Shown: positions 9,721 to 20,793 of the stretch, piece by piece
Numbering within the stretch: the stretch's first letter is position 1
How the letters are laid out: every line of letters starts with the position of its first letter
DNA from: Diploptera punctata
Taxonomy: Eukaryota > Arthropoda > Insecta > Blattodea > Blaberidae
DNA: 64,000 nucleotides
Assembly (NCBI GenBank): GCA_030220185.1
Contig: JASPKZ010002338.1
Span: 846,501-910,500 of the forward strand
Direction: 5' to 3'
Program-made: the position numbers and the translations under genes
Notes under the pieces: generated by a model
Seen by the model: the letters and a program-made list of their open reading frames with translations, nothing else
Told to the model about the DNA's origin: nothing
Database searches by the model: none

Positions 9721-11076
9721 CAGGGCAAGTCAAAATGTTGTGCAGGTTTTCAGAAAATTTATTATGTGAAATGTAATGAACATATAATATTGTGAGACAT
9801 ATTGTATGAAAGGTAAACTCTCAAAGTTTTTTTTTAAAATATTCACAGATGTTCTATGTGAGCGCCTTTTGTTACACGACAGATGTCAAGCCGATATTCA
9901 ATCTCCTGCCAAACTTTCTGTAGCAGTCCGCGGTCGATATCAGCAATGGGCTGTCTGTGATGCGGGCACGCAGTTCATGCAGTGTTGTTGGAAGTGGTGG
10001 TACGTAAACATGATCCTTTACAAGACCCCACATGAAGAAATCACACGGGGTTAGATCTGGTGAACGAGGTGGCCAATGAATGAGTTGTTGATCACCCTGA
10101 GATGCACGGCCTATCCAGCGTTGTGGTAAAGCCGTATTCAAATGGTCTCGAACACTGCCATGGTAATGTGGAGGGGCACCATCCAACTGCAGAATGAAAT
10201 CTGGACTATCCGCTTCAAGCTGCGGAAGGAGCCATTGTTGTAGCATATCAAGGAAAACATGTCCGTTCACAGTACGTTCATGAAAGAAAAAGGGCCCATA
10301 AACCTTTGCATGGGAAATGGCACAAAAGACATTCACTTTCGGAGAATCGCGTTGATGTTCCAGAGTTGCATGGGGGTTACCAGTTCCCCAAATCCTTACA
10401 TTGTGTCTATTCACTTTTCCTGAAAGGTGGAAAGTAAGTCGCTTCATCACTGTAAACTACCCTCTCATGGAACTCATTCTCTTCCATTAATGCGAGAAAA
10501 TCAACACAGAAGGACGCTCGCAAAGCATAATCGGCGGGTTTTAAGGCTTGAACCAGTTGCAAGTGGTAGGGTTTCATCTGTAAACGTTTCCGGAGAATCC
10601 GCCATACAGTTTTTTGTGGTAGTTGAAGTTCTGTCGCTCCCCGGTAGGTGGATTTCTGTGGACTCCGCACGAAGCATGTGCGAACGCGTTCGACTGTCTC
10701 TTCACTCGTCGACGGACGGCCAGTCGATTTTCGTTTACAGATACAGCCTGAATCCCTAAATTGTGTGTACCACTTACGAATGGATCTCCCATCCGGCGGG
10801 TCTTTATCGTATCTGGTACGGAAATGTCGTTGAACACTAGTCACAGAGTTGTTTACATGGTAATCAAGCACACAGAAAGACTTCTGATCCCCAGTCAACG
10901 CCATTTTCCTTTACTGCTCTGCTGTTGACATCTTGCGGGTGAACGCGGAACTTTAGAAGTGGACAACTAAACTTTGAGAGTTTACCTTTCATACAATATG
11001 TCTCACGATATTATATGTTCATTACATTTCACATAATAAATTTCTGAAAACCTGCACAACATTTTGACTTGCCCTG
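9721..11076 (-). mobile_element. mariner-like transposon, nearly complete
   Basis: A 1356-bp element flanked by TA (9719-9720, 11077-11078). The TIRs are about 109 bp (9721-9829 and 10968-11076) and begin cagggcaagtcaaaatgttg. It carries one transposase gene on the - strand, broken only by a 4-nt insertion. It sits at the end of a (TA)n tract belonging to a tRNA-cassette SINE, so it inserted after that element. Confidence 0.9.
9872..10904 (-). pseudogene. mariner-like DDD transposase, frameshifted
   Basis: The start MALTGDQKSF lies at 10904. The N-terminal HTH (about residues 1-60) is followed by the GRPSTSEETVERVR linker and a second HTH (KTVWRILRKRL). The catalytic residues appear as DEAT, LDGAPPHYH and PPRSPDLTPCDFF. 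Counting to the D of CDFF gives 46 residues between the second and third D, more than the 34 of classical mariner. The reading frame shifts at about 10437 just after DEAT, where cttac-like bases appear duplicated. The whole protein would be about 340 aa, the usual size. One repair-sized lesion makes it inactive as read. Confidence 0.85.
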
Positions 11077-11209
11077 TATATGTATGCATGTGTGTACATA
11101 ATGTAAATACATTTTTATGTATTCTTATACTTTTAAGAAATGTTTTGTTCAATTGAGGTTATTGTTAAATATTTAAAAAAACAATAAAATTTGTACCTAT
11201 TGTGGCAGT

Positions 11210-11520
11210 CGTCCTCAAGAAATTATATTTGTATAAAATATTCAGCTAGGCCTTTCGGAACCAGTTCCATTTTCAAAGCTGTTCATTGGGTACTGGTTTT
11301 CTTTAACGAATTGTATAGTGGGTTGATCTGGTAGGGCGTGTTCTCGTTCAGCAGGTTATCGTTTCTTGTTTGCTTAATGATTTCTATTTCTTCTCAGATG
11401 TTTATTTTTCTGTTATCATTTTCTTTATGCATTATTGAGGGGGTGTTTTCTACTGATATAGAATTACTGTAATTAGTGTCTATTCCATAGTTTTCGGAGT
11501 CTCTAAGTTCATTGGTCACA
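11210..11520 (-). mobile_element. PLE C-terminal/tail remnant with hammerhead-like motif
   Basis: The - strand has a decayed coding stretch (KENDNRKI... EIEIIKQ... NTPYQINPLYNSL), resembling the region after the GIY-YIG domain of Penelope-like elements. It then has TTGAAAA, the hairpin GGAAC/GTTCC, GAAA and the palindrome AGGCCT at about 11250-11295. The core is altered from CTGANGA. A short fragment. Confidence 0.45.
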
Positions 11521-12130
11521 GTTCCAATGACATTTAAGTTCAAATATATTCCCTAGAATCTCCAGCGGGGAGAGAGAGGAGAGAGGAGGAGAGTGACATG
11601 TAGAAATAGTCATAATGTCATAAAGGGCCGATATTACTGTCATATCCATAGTTTTCGGAGTTACTGAGATCAATTTTGACACTTCTGATGCATTTTAAAC
11701 CCAACTTCAATCTCCGTCTGGATGGAGGTGAAAAATAAAAAGTCCAAATTGATCGAGATTAGCGTTGAATGTATAGTTTCTTATGTCACTAAACAGACTA
11801 GTGCCGAGAAGATTTGGATAAATACCTGGGCAACTCCGGGTTATCAGCTAGTACAGGGATAGGGGTTATGTACCCTCATAGCGCTTGTGAACTCACCAAA
11901 CATTGCCGCACTGATTACAGATAAGAGCAAATTAAAATCAGTTCAGTGTTGTGTCTTTCAAAATGCGTGATCTTTAGTAGAAACGTACTGATCAGACTTA
12001 ATGCTGTTTATGTATGTAACTAAGGGATCGAAAACTGAACACAAAGAGAAGCTCTCACACTGACAGTGGGTATCTAGACGCCCGGGCCTGAACTAGTATA
12101 ACCATAAAACCAATAATTGTGGAATCATTT
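11521..12130. other. unassigned stretch
   Basis: Contains a short GA-rich run (about 11567-11597) and two diverged copies of a cata-gttttcggag motif (about 11488, 11648). Nothing else is recognised. Confidence 0.35.
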
Positions 12131-12225
12131 TATTGTTGATATTAAAATCCGAAGATACGAAGATTGAACTAGTATTCAGGATGTGTATAGAAGATTTGTT
12201 TTCTCTAGTTTTTATAGGCAATTAT

Positions 12226-12350
12226 TTCCCATGGTGTTTCGTGCATGGATTTCCCATGGTGTTTCGTGCATGGATTTCCCATGGTGTTTCGTGCATGGAT
12301 TTCCCATGGTGTTTCGTGCATGGATTTCCCATGGTGTTTCGTGCATGGAA
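12226..12350. repeat. 25-bp minisatellite, about five units
   Basis: Perfect or near-perfect 25-bp units built on cccatggtgtttcgtgcatg, containing NcoI-type CCATGG and a GTGCAT core. Because 25 is not a multiple of 3, successive units are read in different frames. Confidence 0.9.
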
Positions 12351-12423
12351 AATCTAATAACTCACGAATATTGGTGACCTGCTGCCAATCCTAATTGATG
12401 TTATGCATTCCGCAACACATATA

Positions 12424-12785
12424 TGTGGTCTCGAGGTAGCGTGCTGCATTGTCACGCAGAGGGCCCAGGTTCGATTCCCGGTCGGGACAAGTTTCCTGGA
12501 TGAGGTTTCTTCGGGGTTTTTCCTCACCTGTAAGGCAAATATCAGGAAACTTAAAAGCCCAAACGGTCCCCGAACACCATACGGCCATCATAATCAGCGT
12601 CATTTATATTCGCCTTAGATTAAGTTTAGAATTAAGGACTCTCCTGGCGCACCACTATCGTCATCATCATCGCCCATCATATCATTGGGATAACGTAACT
12701 GCGCCTTCCAGGCGCTCCAACCTCAGAAGTGGGTTACAATTACGCCAATGCTAGGAGAGAACACCAGAAATGTCGAAGTGACAAC
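12424..12785 (+). mobile_element. SINE family B, long copy
   Basis: Head tggtctcgaggtagcgtgct, B box ggttcgattcccgg, full body with ggactctcctggcgcacc and the terminal agtgacaacctagggtatg. It is among the more complete copies here. Confidence 0.85.
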
Positions 12786-13009
12786 CTAGGGTATGAATAA
12801 AAATATTAGAATAATGCAAATTACTTATTATTAACTGTAATTAATTGCAAGTTATTTTTAAAAAATCTGTATTTTTTCTGAATTTTCTTCCATAAATTTC
12901 TACAAATTTACATATTACTCGTTTATAAACTAAAAAGCTTACTTATCATCGAAGTAACATTATTGATATTAAAACTTTCATCACTTGTTACTGACGTACT
13001 TACTTACTC

Positions 13010-13420
13010 ACTGGCACTATCGAACCCGTAGATTCATGGCCGCGCGGACATAAGCTCTCCATACATCCCTATCCTGAGCTAATGCTTTCCAATCATTCCC
13101 TGTATAATCTACTTCCCTCAAATCATAGTTAATGTTGTTCTCCCACATCATTCTTGGTCTACCAACTGGGCGTTTTCCTTCTGGCTTTCCTACAAGAAGT
13201 TTCCATGCACGTCTTTCATTCTCCATACGCGCAACATGTCCTGCCCATCGCAGTCTACGAGACTTAACTGTTCTTATTATATCTGGCTTCCTATAAAGAC
13301 CATCTAGTTCATTGTTCTGTAGTCTTCTCCATTCACCTGTCTGTTCATCTCTCTTTGGTTCAAAATTTTCCTAAGAACTTTATTCTCAAATACTCATAAT
13401 CTGTATCTTCCTCTTTATGA
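13010..13420 (-). mobile_element. RTE-like LINE 3' end fragment
   Basis: The - strand C-terminal RT ORF ends MNLRVR at 13017. The upstream part is frameshifted near 13226 and continues to about 13420 as the FENKVLRK/GPKRDEQTGEW region. A ttacttactcactggcac terminus lies on the left. Confidence 0.8.
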
Positions 13421-13499
13421 TTTTACAAAATATGACAATTTTACAAACATAATGTTACTTATTACAGTTTATTTTCATCAAAGGAAGTCTCTTTGTTGA

Positions 13500-14320
13500 T
13501 ATCACACTTTCACATCTGTGATTACGTACATGGATAATGTTCTGCCCAAGAGCAGGTCTTCCACTGCAAACTCAGCATTCTCCACTCTTTCTTAACTCAG
13601 CTTTCATTTTTGTATCCACATGCAAACCATTTATTTTAATATTGTCTATTATCTGATGTCTTTTTCTGTCTCTAACCTTCTTTCCGTTGACCGTTCCTTC
13701 TAGGGCATCCGTCAGCATGCAGTTTCTTCTTAGCCAGTGGCCAATCCAATTTCTTTTCCTCTTCTTTATGAGTTCCAGCATTATTCTTCCTTCACCCACT
13801 CTGTCTAGCACATCTTCATTTCTTACTTTGTCTGTCCATTTTATACATTCCATTCTTCTCCATATCCACATCTCAAAAGCTTCCAGTCGCTTTTCCTCAT
13901 TCCGTCGTAATGTCCAACTCTCTGCACCATACAATGCTACAGTCTACACAAAGCCCTTCACTAGCCTCTTGCGTAATTATTTTGCCAAAGGTCCGCAGAA
14001 AATGCTTATCTTCTTGTTAAAAGCTTCTTTTGCCATTGCTATCCCTTGCTTTACTTCTTGACAGCAGTTCATGTTACTACTGACAGTACAACCCAAGTAT
14101 TTGAAACTCTCCACTTGCTGAATGGCCTCATCTTTAATCCTCCTGTTTATCTTCCTTGGTTTCCTTCCTATAATCATGGTCTTCGTCTTATTTATATTTA
14201 TCTTCATCCCATAATCCTCGCACTTGTCATTTAGCTCCATCAGCATGTTCCTCAGTGTCACTGCATCTTCTGCTAGCAACGCCATATCATCAGCAAATCT
14301 TATGCACTTTATTACCTGTG
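13500..14320 (-). mobile_element. second LINE family, RT fragment with FADD motif
   Basis: The - strand reads IRFADDMALLAEDAVTLRN from about 14305, the catalytic RT motif C. It is followed by MNINKTKTM-like (GMKININKTKTMIIG), SFKYLGCTVSS, then after a frameshift near 13950 MYGAESWTLRRNEEKRLEAF and a NWIGHWLRR block. The family differs from the RTE-like one. It is 5'-truncated and has at least one frame break. Confidence 0.8.
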
Positions 14321-14705
14321 ATTAATGAGATTTCTCAAGAGTTAGCTACTTTTTTCTCAATAGACCCTTAGACTACCACTTTGCAGTCTAATTTCACCAA
14401 ATAATTAAATGACATTCCTGAAAGCTGCTAACTTATCATCTTAGTGGTTTATATATCTTAGTTTATATAGTTTACTTAAAACATTACATTTTCATTGTAA
14501 AAATATTGAATTATTTCAATTATAAACTTATTTAAGGATTTAACAATCACCGATCAGCTTCAGCAATCATTTTAATAAGCAAATTCTTGTTCTTGTATAT
14601 TTATAATAATAAATCCCTTCTATATTTTGATTAATTTAATTCCAGCCTATAAAAAAATACTGAAGAGGAAAATTCGTTTCAGTTATTCCAACGAATGAAT
14701 AGGAA
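14321..14705. other. unassigned AT-rich stretch
   Basis: No coding potential or known repeat recognised. Confidence 0.35.
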
Positions 14706-14711
14706 TTTTTC

Positions 14712-14992
14712 GAGTGGTCATTCCGTTATGGAGCCGGAAGGTCGAGGGTTCGAGCCCCGTGGGGGTCAGGATTTTTAAACTGACCCAAACCCTCTGGCGG
14801 CACTATGGTCCTGGGGTCGACTCAACCTCTAACGGAAATGAGTACCAGACGCTTGTTCTGGGAGTAAAGGCGGCCGTCACGCAGGGCTGACAACCCGGCT
14901 GACATCAAGTGCCGATTGTTTAGAACGTGGGAGCCTTAACCTCCTACACTACCCCAAGGGCCTCCTGAGGTCTGTCGTGGGATCACTTTACA
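14712..14992 (+). mobile_element. SINE family A
   Basis: tRNA-like head with B box gggttcgagccc. The body has ctgacccaaaccctctggcg, gaaatgagtaccagacgctt, and ends gatcactttaca. The family ends with a short TTTA-type tail. Confidence 0.8.
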
Positions 14993-15345
14993 TTCCGTTA
15001 TGGGCAGTTCTCATACTTGCTCTCTCTACCTTCTAAATTAATCAATATATTTCAGGGAACTAAATACAAATTTCTTATTTGCTTATTTTCTGTTTCCATT
15101 ACTTGTAACTAGGCCTGAGACACTGGAGCAGTTGTATTAATATTGAGACATTCTATGATTTTAAAAAAATCTGTCCGTTGCCGTGGCGTAGTCGGTAGAG
15201 TCCCTACCTTCCACTCCGGTTACCCGGGTTCGATTCCCGGCGGGGTAGGGGATGTGTCCTGTCTTGTGTTTGTATGTGTGAATAAGATAAAAAGGTTAAC
15301 AAAGATAAAACAAAAATGAATAACAGTGTAAACGAAAGAAAACAC

Positions 15346-15466
15346 GTCAACGGCCATACCATGTTGAAAATGCCGGTCCTCGTCCGATCACCGCAGTCAA
15401 GCAACATTGGGCGTGGTTAGTACTTGGATGGGTGACCGCTAGGGAACACCACGTGCTGTTGGTAAC
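15346..15466 (+). pseudogene. 5S rRNA-like segment (SINE head), copy 1
   Basis: 121 nt with the 5S layout: start gtcaacggccataccatg, the cctcgtccgatcaccgcag block, box A region agcaacattgggc, box C region ggatgggtgaccg, and end cacgtgctgttggtaac. Terminal pairing GTCAAC/GTTGG is kept. The box C region is intact, so TFIIIA-type promoter function is plausible. The context is a SINE, not a 5S array. Confidence 0.85.
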
Positions 15467-15479
15467 TTTGGTGTTCGTC

Positions 15480-15548
15480 GCCGTGGCGTAGGCGGTAGAG
15501 TCCCTACTTCCACTCCGGCGACCCGGGTTCGATTCCCGGCGGGGTAGG
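15480..15548 (+). tRNA. tRNA-like segment of the chimeric SINE
   Basis: A box tggcgtaggcgg and B box ggttcgattccc match pol III consensus elements. The anticodon arm is poorly formed, so it is tRNA-derived and not a tRNA gene. Sister segments lie at 15180-15249 and 15807-15876. Confidence 0.6.
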
Positions 15549-15672
15549 GGATTTTAAATCTCCACCTTGGGTCTGGGTGTGTGACCTGTCTTGTGTTTGT
15601 ATGTGTGAATAAGATAAAAAGGTTAACAAAGGTAAAACAAAAATTAATAACAGTGTAAACGAAAGAAAACAT

Positions 15673-15793
15673 GTCAACGGCCATACCATGTTGAAAATGC
15701 CGGTCCTCGTCCGATCACCGCAGTCAAGCAACATTGGGCGTGGTTAGTACTCGGATGGGTGACCGCTTGGGAACACCACGTGCTGTTGGCAAC
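15673..15793 (+). pseudogene. 5S rRNA-like segment (SINE head), copy 2
   Basis: Also 121 nt. It differs from copy 1 by a handful of substitutions (tactcggatggg; gaccgcttggg instead of gaccgctaggg; gttggcaac). The box A and C regions are conserved. Confidence 0.85.
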
Positions 15794-15990
15794 TTTGGTG
15801 TTCGTCGCCGTGGCGTAGGCGGTAGAGTCCTTACCTTCCACTCCGGCGACCCGGGTTCGATTCCCGGCGGGGTAGGGGATTTTAAATCTCCACCTTGGGT
15901 CTGGGTGTGTGTCCTGTCTTGTGTTTGTATGTGTGAATAAGATAAAAAGGTTGAGAAAGTTAAACAAAAAGGAAGAACAGAGTAAACGAA

Positions 15991-16387
15991 AGAAAACTGC
16001 AAAGAAAGAAATTAAAAAAAGCATGGTATCAAAATAAATATGAAAAAAATGTTTATAACAGAGAACACATCGACCACAGATGTTTATTTTCGTAGAACGG
16101 TGTACAGAAATCAATACTGGATTCATGATACAGAATGAATACTATCTTATGTAGATAGCTTCTATAAACGACGATGTATTGTTTTATTCAGGCTGGATGC
16201 AGTTAAACGTTCCTGGTCTGTTGTGTGTTCTGTTATAAACATTGAATCATTGATTGTTCCAATACCGACACAACTGTTCCAACGTCTCTGTCAATCTACA
16301 ACTGCAGTAACTGCAGATTTCAGAAAACTACTCCTATATCCGTATAGTAAGTACACTGATATTTTCTTATTATTTATAGATACTTTA
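15991..16387. other. unassigned stretch
   Basis: A-rich transition from the SINE tail, then unrecognised sequence. Confidence 0.35.
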
Positions 16388-16393
16388 TAATTA

Positions 16394-16454
<61 letters not shown>

Positions 16455-16645
16455 CATCATCATCATCATCTTCATCATGATCCACGGATTAAACCTGTTG
16501 GCTCGTACCGGTTTCATGAAAGCTAGAATTGTTAAAATTGTTTTGACCAACTTCTGTGTGGGCGACCAACATTTCTCCTTCCGCGCGGATTATAATTTAG
16601 CAATAATTTCGGAAATCTTTCTTCTGGAATTCTATCAATATGATG

Positions 16646-16702
<57 letters not shown>

Positions 16703-16998
16703 GTAATAATAATAATAATCATCATCATCCAGGGATTAAGCCGGTTGGCTTGTTCCGGTTTCATGAAAGCTAGAATTGTTAAAATTGTTGACACCATCTT
16801 CTGTGTGGGCTCCGGTTTCATGAAAGCTAGAATTGTTAAAATTGTTGACACCATCTTCTGTGTGGGCTCCGGTTTCATGAAAGCTAGAATTGTTAAAATT
16901 GATGACACCATCTTCTGTGTGGGCGACCAACATTTCTCCTTCCGTGCGGTTTATAATTCAGCAATAATTTTGGAAATCTTTCTTCTGACATTCAATCA

Positions 16999-17056
<58 letters not shown>
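16388..17056. repeat. compound repeat: (AAT)n tracts around a duplicated unit with 57-bp tandem
   Basis: (AAT)n runs at about 16388-16453, 16643-16720 and 17001-17056 flank two copies of a roughly 170-bp unit (ccggtttcatgaaagctag to gaaatctttcttctg). In the second copy the 57-bp segment starting ccggtttcatgaaagctaga is present three times (16755, 16812, 16869). A period of 57 bp keeps a frame open, but low complexity and context argue against a gene. Confidence 0.8.
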
Positions 17057-17375
17057 TCCATTCCATAGTAATTCTGCCCGAGGGCAGGTCTTTCACTTCA
17101 ATCATAGCACTTTCATACTATGTTTTGCAGCTTTACTAGGGAATTATAGGTGTGGTAGCTTCCCGTTGCTTTCCACACTGGCGAAGGATGATGATGATGA
17201 TGCTCGGATCATTTTCGGGGACCGTTGGGCCCTAAGCTTCCTAACATTTGTCTTACAGGTGAGGAAAACCCCCGAAAAAAAAAGCTCACCTAGGAGCCTG
17301 TCCCGACCGGGAATCGGACCCGGGCCCGCTGCGTGACAAGGCAGCACGCTACCTCGAGAACACAGCGGTGGACAA
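17057..17375 (-). mobile_element. SINE family B
   Basis: The head at the right (reverse complement tgtgttctcgaggtagcgtg) has B box gggtccgattcccgg. The tail on the left includes ctgcccgagggcaggtcttt. It is abutted on both sides by (AAT)n tracts. Confidence 0.8.
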
Positions 17376-17394
17376 TTAATAATAAATAATATTA

Positions 17395-17443
<49 letters not shown>

Positions 17444-17885
17444 CTTTATTTTAGCTGACAGAGTTAAGGCCTTATCTTCCACTCAACCAGCGAATAGTAG
17501 AATTATACACAAATTACATATTTATTACAGTTTTAAGACATTATTAAAATATAGACTAAACGGCTTAACTGCACTTCTACTAGCGCTTGATTTTTCAGTT
17601 ATATTGTTGTAAACTATAGCTCTTCATCTGTATTTACTAACATTATTTAATATTTTAAACTTTTTCAAAAAAATGTTTATAACATTATTAGACAATTTTG
17701 AAGTATTTCTTTAAATATGCAAATCACAATATTATGACACTGTTAGACAAAATTGTGATTCTAACTGCTATTTTCTCCACAGAGTATATTACTTAGTCTA
17801 TGATTTTTCTATCGCTGTTTTGGGTTATCACTGGTTGGATCAGCGTTAGGGAGTGATAAGTAATGCTACGGTTTATTATACAGCG

Positions 17886-18482
17886 TATAATATAGAGACG
17901 GCAATGCTATTATTTAGAGCAAAAATTCTACCAATACTGACATACGGCATAGAAAACATATGGACACATTTAACAATGAAGAATCTTTACTCTCTAGAAA
18001 GGGTGAAAGCGAGATATATAAAGGCAGTATTAGGAGTGTCAAAAGTAACACATTCAAGACTCGCATACCTACTGGCGAAGGAAACTTTCCTCATCGACGA
18101 CCTCAGAACAAGCGTACTCTTGCCCAGCACCAGCGCATCTGAGCAGCTGCTAGCAACATTGAACAGAAAAAGGGAAGAAATACATCCAGAATTCTACAGC
18201 ACCGGGGCAATGGTGGACCGTGCGTGGACAAAAGAAAATTTCGAAATGAGACACGTCATCACTAGGTTGGCAGTCCATGGATTCCACCACCTGATATGCA
18301 GCAACACAAAATTTCATGAAGCAAATATAGACTGTAAATGTACGCTATGCGAAAAATCGTGTGACCGATATCACATTGAGCTATGCACAAAAAGAACAAA
18401 GACAATGTGTGAATATGCAAATATGTAAATTTAAATTGTATTCTACTTTAATCCTGGCTATTTGGCTGCAATAAAATTATTA
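17886..18482 (+). mobile_element. 5'-truncated LINE with 13-bp target-site duplication
   Basis: Flanked by ttattatacagcg at 17873-17885 and 18483-18495. It encodes the RT C-terminal region (RAKILPILTYGIENIW, SLERVKARYIKAVLG) and ends with a Cys/His cluster C-x-C-x2-C-x3-C-x3-H-x3-C (CKCTLCEKSC..YHIELC). The 3' end is gcaataaaatta followed by (TTA)n. One open frame of 191 aa includes TSD-derived codons at its start. Recent-looking but 5'-truncated. Confidence 0.85.
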
Positions 18483-18495
18483 TTATTATACAGCG

Positions 18496-19489
18496 TGTCG
18501 CGCCCGACGTGACGCGAATTCGCGTTTCGCTCGGCGTGATGCTGGTTCAGCATGGAGCGCATACGTTACAGCGCATATGTTTACGGAATTGTCGCCAGAT
18601 GGCACCACATATATGGAAAATCAAAATGACCAACGTTCATAATAAATTTCCAAATGTGTTTACAAAAAGTAATGTATACAAGCCTGTCCCTGCATAACTT
18701 AATACAATAAATTACATACATACTATTTAGTAAACTATAAATTAATCTGATGTACACTAAACTGACCCATCGGAATCTAACAAAATGAAGTGATTGAACA
18801 TTTATTTCTTAAAATATGGTTTGGAATTAAATGCTAATGTTGGTCATTCACACATATGTCCTGCCATCTGGTGGATTTAATTTTATGAGCGTTCACGTAT
18901 GCCAACTTCAATTCTAATAAAGAACTTTGAAAATAAATTGAGAGGAAAAGTCATAATTTGTGTACATTGATAAACATATTAAAATTCTTCATAAAAAAAA
19001 GTTTCAAGTGTCGTTGCAAAACGATTAAAATAGTTCGAAATATTAGTAAAGACAGAAAAAGTAACAGCTTTTATTTATCTCTTGACTAAGTTCATGCCAC
19101 AATAACTTTTTTCTGTACATCTCTGTACTCCTTCATGCTCATATGGTATAAAACATATATAGAACTCGTTGATTTGCAACAAAACTATCTAACTTTCGTC
19201 GTTAAAATTGGAAAGTTATAAAACAAGTACTGTATTTCCGATATTTTGTTATAAAATCTTAGTTTGTTTTTAGCAATTACACCAATGAGTACGGGTAATA
19301 TCTTCTATATTCTTTGTTTGCGCTGGCAAATTGCGTCCTGGATTCAAGAGATTCCAAAACACGACGCGACATGTCAGCGCAAATTTTTTTGCGCCAGCAA
19401 TTTGCGTTGTAGATAAACCACATCCATTTGAATATATGGGGAGCAATTTTTGCGCTAGCGCGTTGCGTCGTAGATAAACCACAGCATAA
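18496..19489. other. unassigned stretch with degenerate tgcgc-rich repeats
   Basis: About 18490-18600 is CG-rich (gtcgcgcccgacgtgacgcg). About 19316-19480 contains repeats of a gcgcyagcaatttgcg type, each followed by gtagataaaccaca. No gene is recognised. It may be a non-autonomous DNA element. Confidence 0.4.
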
Positions 19490-19760
19490 GTGTACAACCA
19501 TTTTTAATAAACGTTTGGTAATTTTAATATTATTAATATATTTTTAAACATAGATTTGGGGATTCATTGCAAATATTGGTCATTTAAATTTCATAGCGAT
19601 AGATAGTAATCGAGGATGATAATCCATATGTTGTTCAATTGTGGGTTATCGCTGGCTCTATAAACTCTGGTGCATGCGCACTGTTGTTCTACAGGTCTTT
19701 TGAAAATATTTCACGCTAGTTTAAGTGCAGTTTTTCCAAAACTGGAAAATACTCCAGTCA

Positions 19761-20516
19761 GATTAGTCAGTCCAGTATTTGAACTCAGGACCTCCCGACC
19801 GATACTGAGTCAAATCGGTTGGTATTTTAATTTGTTATGAAGTGCTGGGTTATAATTAAATGTACCCAGGTAATGAAACTTCAAGTCAAAATTTACCTTT
19901 GACGATTAAGGAAAAAACTCGAATTACGTTTAACTCCACACATTCACAATACTAGTCTGAAACGCTTGATGCAATCAAACTTTTTAGAATAAAATAAAGA
20001 GTTTTAAGATGATTGGAGTAATTGAAACATTTGGGATTGTGGTTAGGATTAAATTAGTAAAAAATTACACACACAGAAGGAATAGTTGTGGGCGTTGTCA
20101 CGTGACAATGGCAAGGGGGCGGGCGCTGCAATTTGGACTCATTACTCTCACTTCCTGAGATACCAAATCCCACTCGTTCTCTCTCCTAATTTTCTCAAAC
20201 CTCAGACTGGCTATAAAGCGATATTCGCTTGTTCTTTGTTCTCTCATTTGTTCAATTATCCCTTCCTACAGCGAACATCAATCTTTCAATCATAGGATAA
20301 TATCTCGATAGCAAGAAAATATTTATTGTAAGAAAAATTTGAAAAGCGAAAGTTGGTGCTCTTAGTGCCCACTCGGCCTTTCTAGGAGTCCCCACTATTC
20401 TTGTACAAATAGTAATTTTCTATTGATCATCATTATAAAATACGGAGTTTTTCTTTAAAAATTGAAAACAATAGAGAAATTAGTACGCATCATAATACAA
20501 AATAATGGCTTATAAT
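19761..20516. other. spacer between inverted arms, nothing recognised
   Basis: No domain, tRNA or clear repeat. The frame at 20086-20295 has no recognisable motif. Confidence 0.35.
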
Positions 20517-20787
20517 AACTCCGTAGCATAGTGGTTAAGGCACTGATCTACAAGTCGGAAGGTCGAAGGTTCGAGTCCCGGTGGGGTCAGAATTTTTAAA
20601 CTGTTGAAACACGCTGGCGGCACTATGGCCCTGCGGTCGACTCAGCCTCTAACGGAAATGAGTACTAGATCCTTGTTCTGGGGTAAAGGCGGCCGTCACG
20701 CAGGGCTGACAACCCGGCTAACATCAAGTGCGGATTGTCCAACTTCCCCAAGGGTCTCCCGAGGCCTCTAGTGGAATCACTTTACTT
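20517..20787 (+). mobile_element. SINE family A
   Basis: Head taactccgtagcatagtggt with B box ggttcgagtcccgg. The body contains cggcactatggccctgcggt and ends gaatcactttactttta. It abuts the LINE fragment at 20794. Confidence 0.8.
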
Positions 20788-20793
20788 TTACTA

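Larger units (their letters stand above)
15180..15990 (+). mobile_element. 5S rRNA-tRNA chimeric SINE, tandem
   Basis: The order is tRNA-like (15180-15249), tail, 5S-like (15346-15466), tRNA-like (15480-15548), tail, 5S-like (15673-15793), tRNA-like (15807-15876), tail. In the repeating unit the 5S-like segment is followed by 13 nt and then the tRNA-like segment, all in the same orientation. The tail has gtgtgaataagataaaaagg and an A-rich end. The unit period is about 300 then 327 bp. Vertebrate AmnSINE1 has a comparable 5S-tRNA head. Confidence 0.85.
17570..19760 (+). repeat. left arm of a large inverted duplication
   Basis: Segments 17570-17862 and 19490-19745 match, in reverse complement, 23070-21960 and 21900-21690. 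Shared blocks include atatgcaaatcacaatatta, tgggttatcactgg and gatagtaatcgaggatgata. The arm is interrupted by sequence 17863-19490, which includes a LINE with its own target duplication. Confidence 0.75.

Noticed and set aside
15346..15793. Functional 5S rRNA genes
   Set aside because: Only two copies, each fused to a tRNA-like segment and SINE tail, rather than a 5S gene array with normal terminators.
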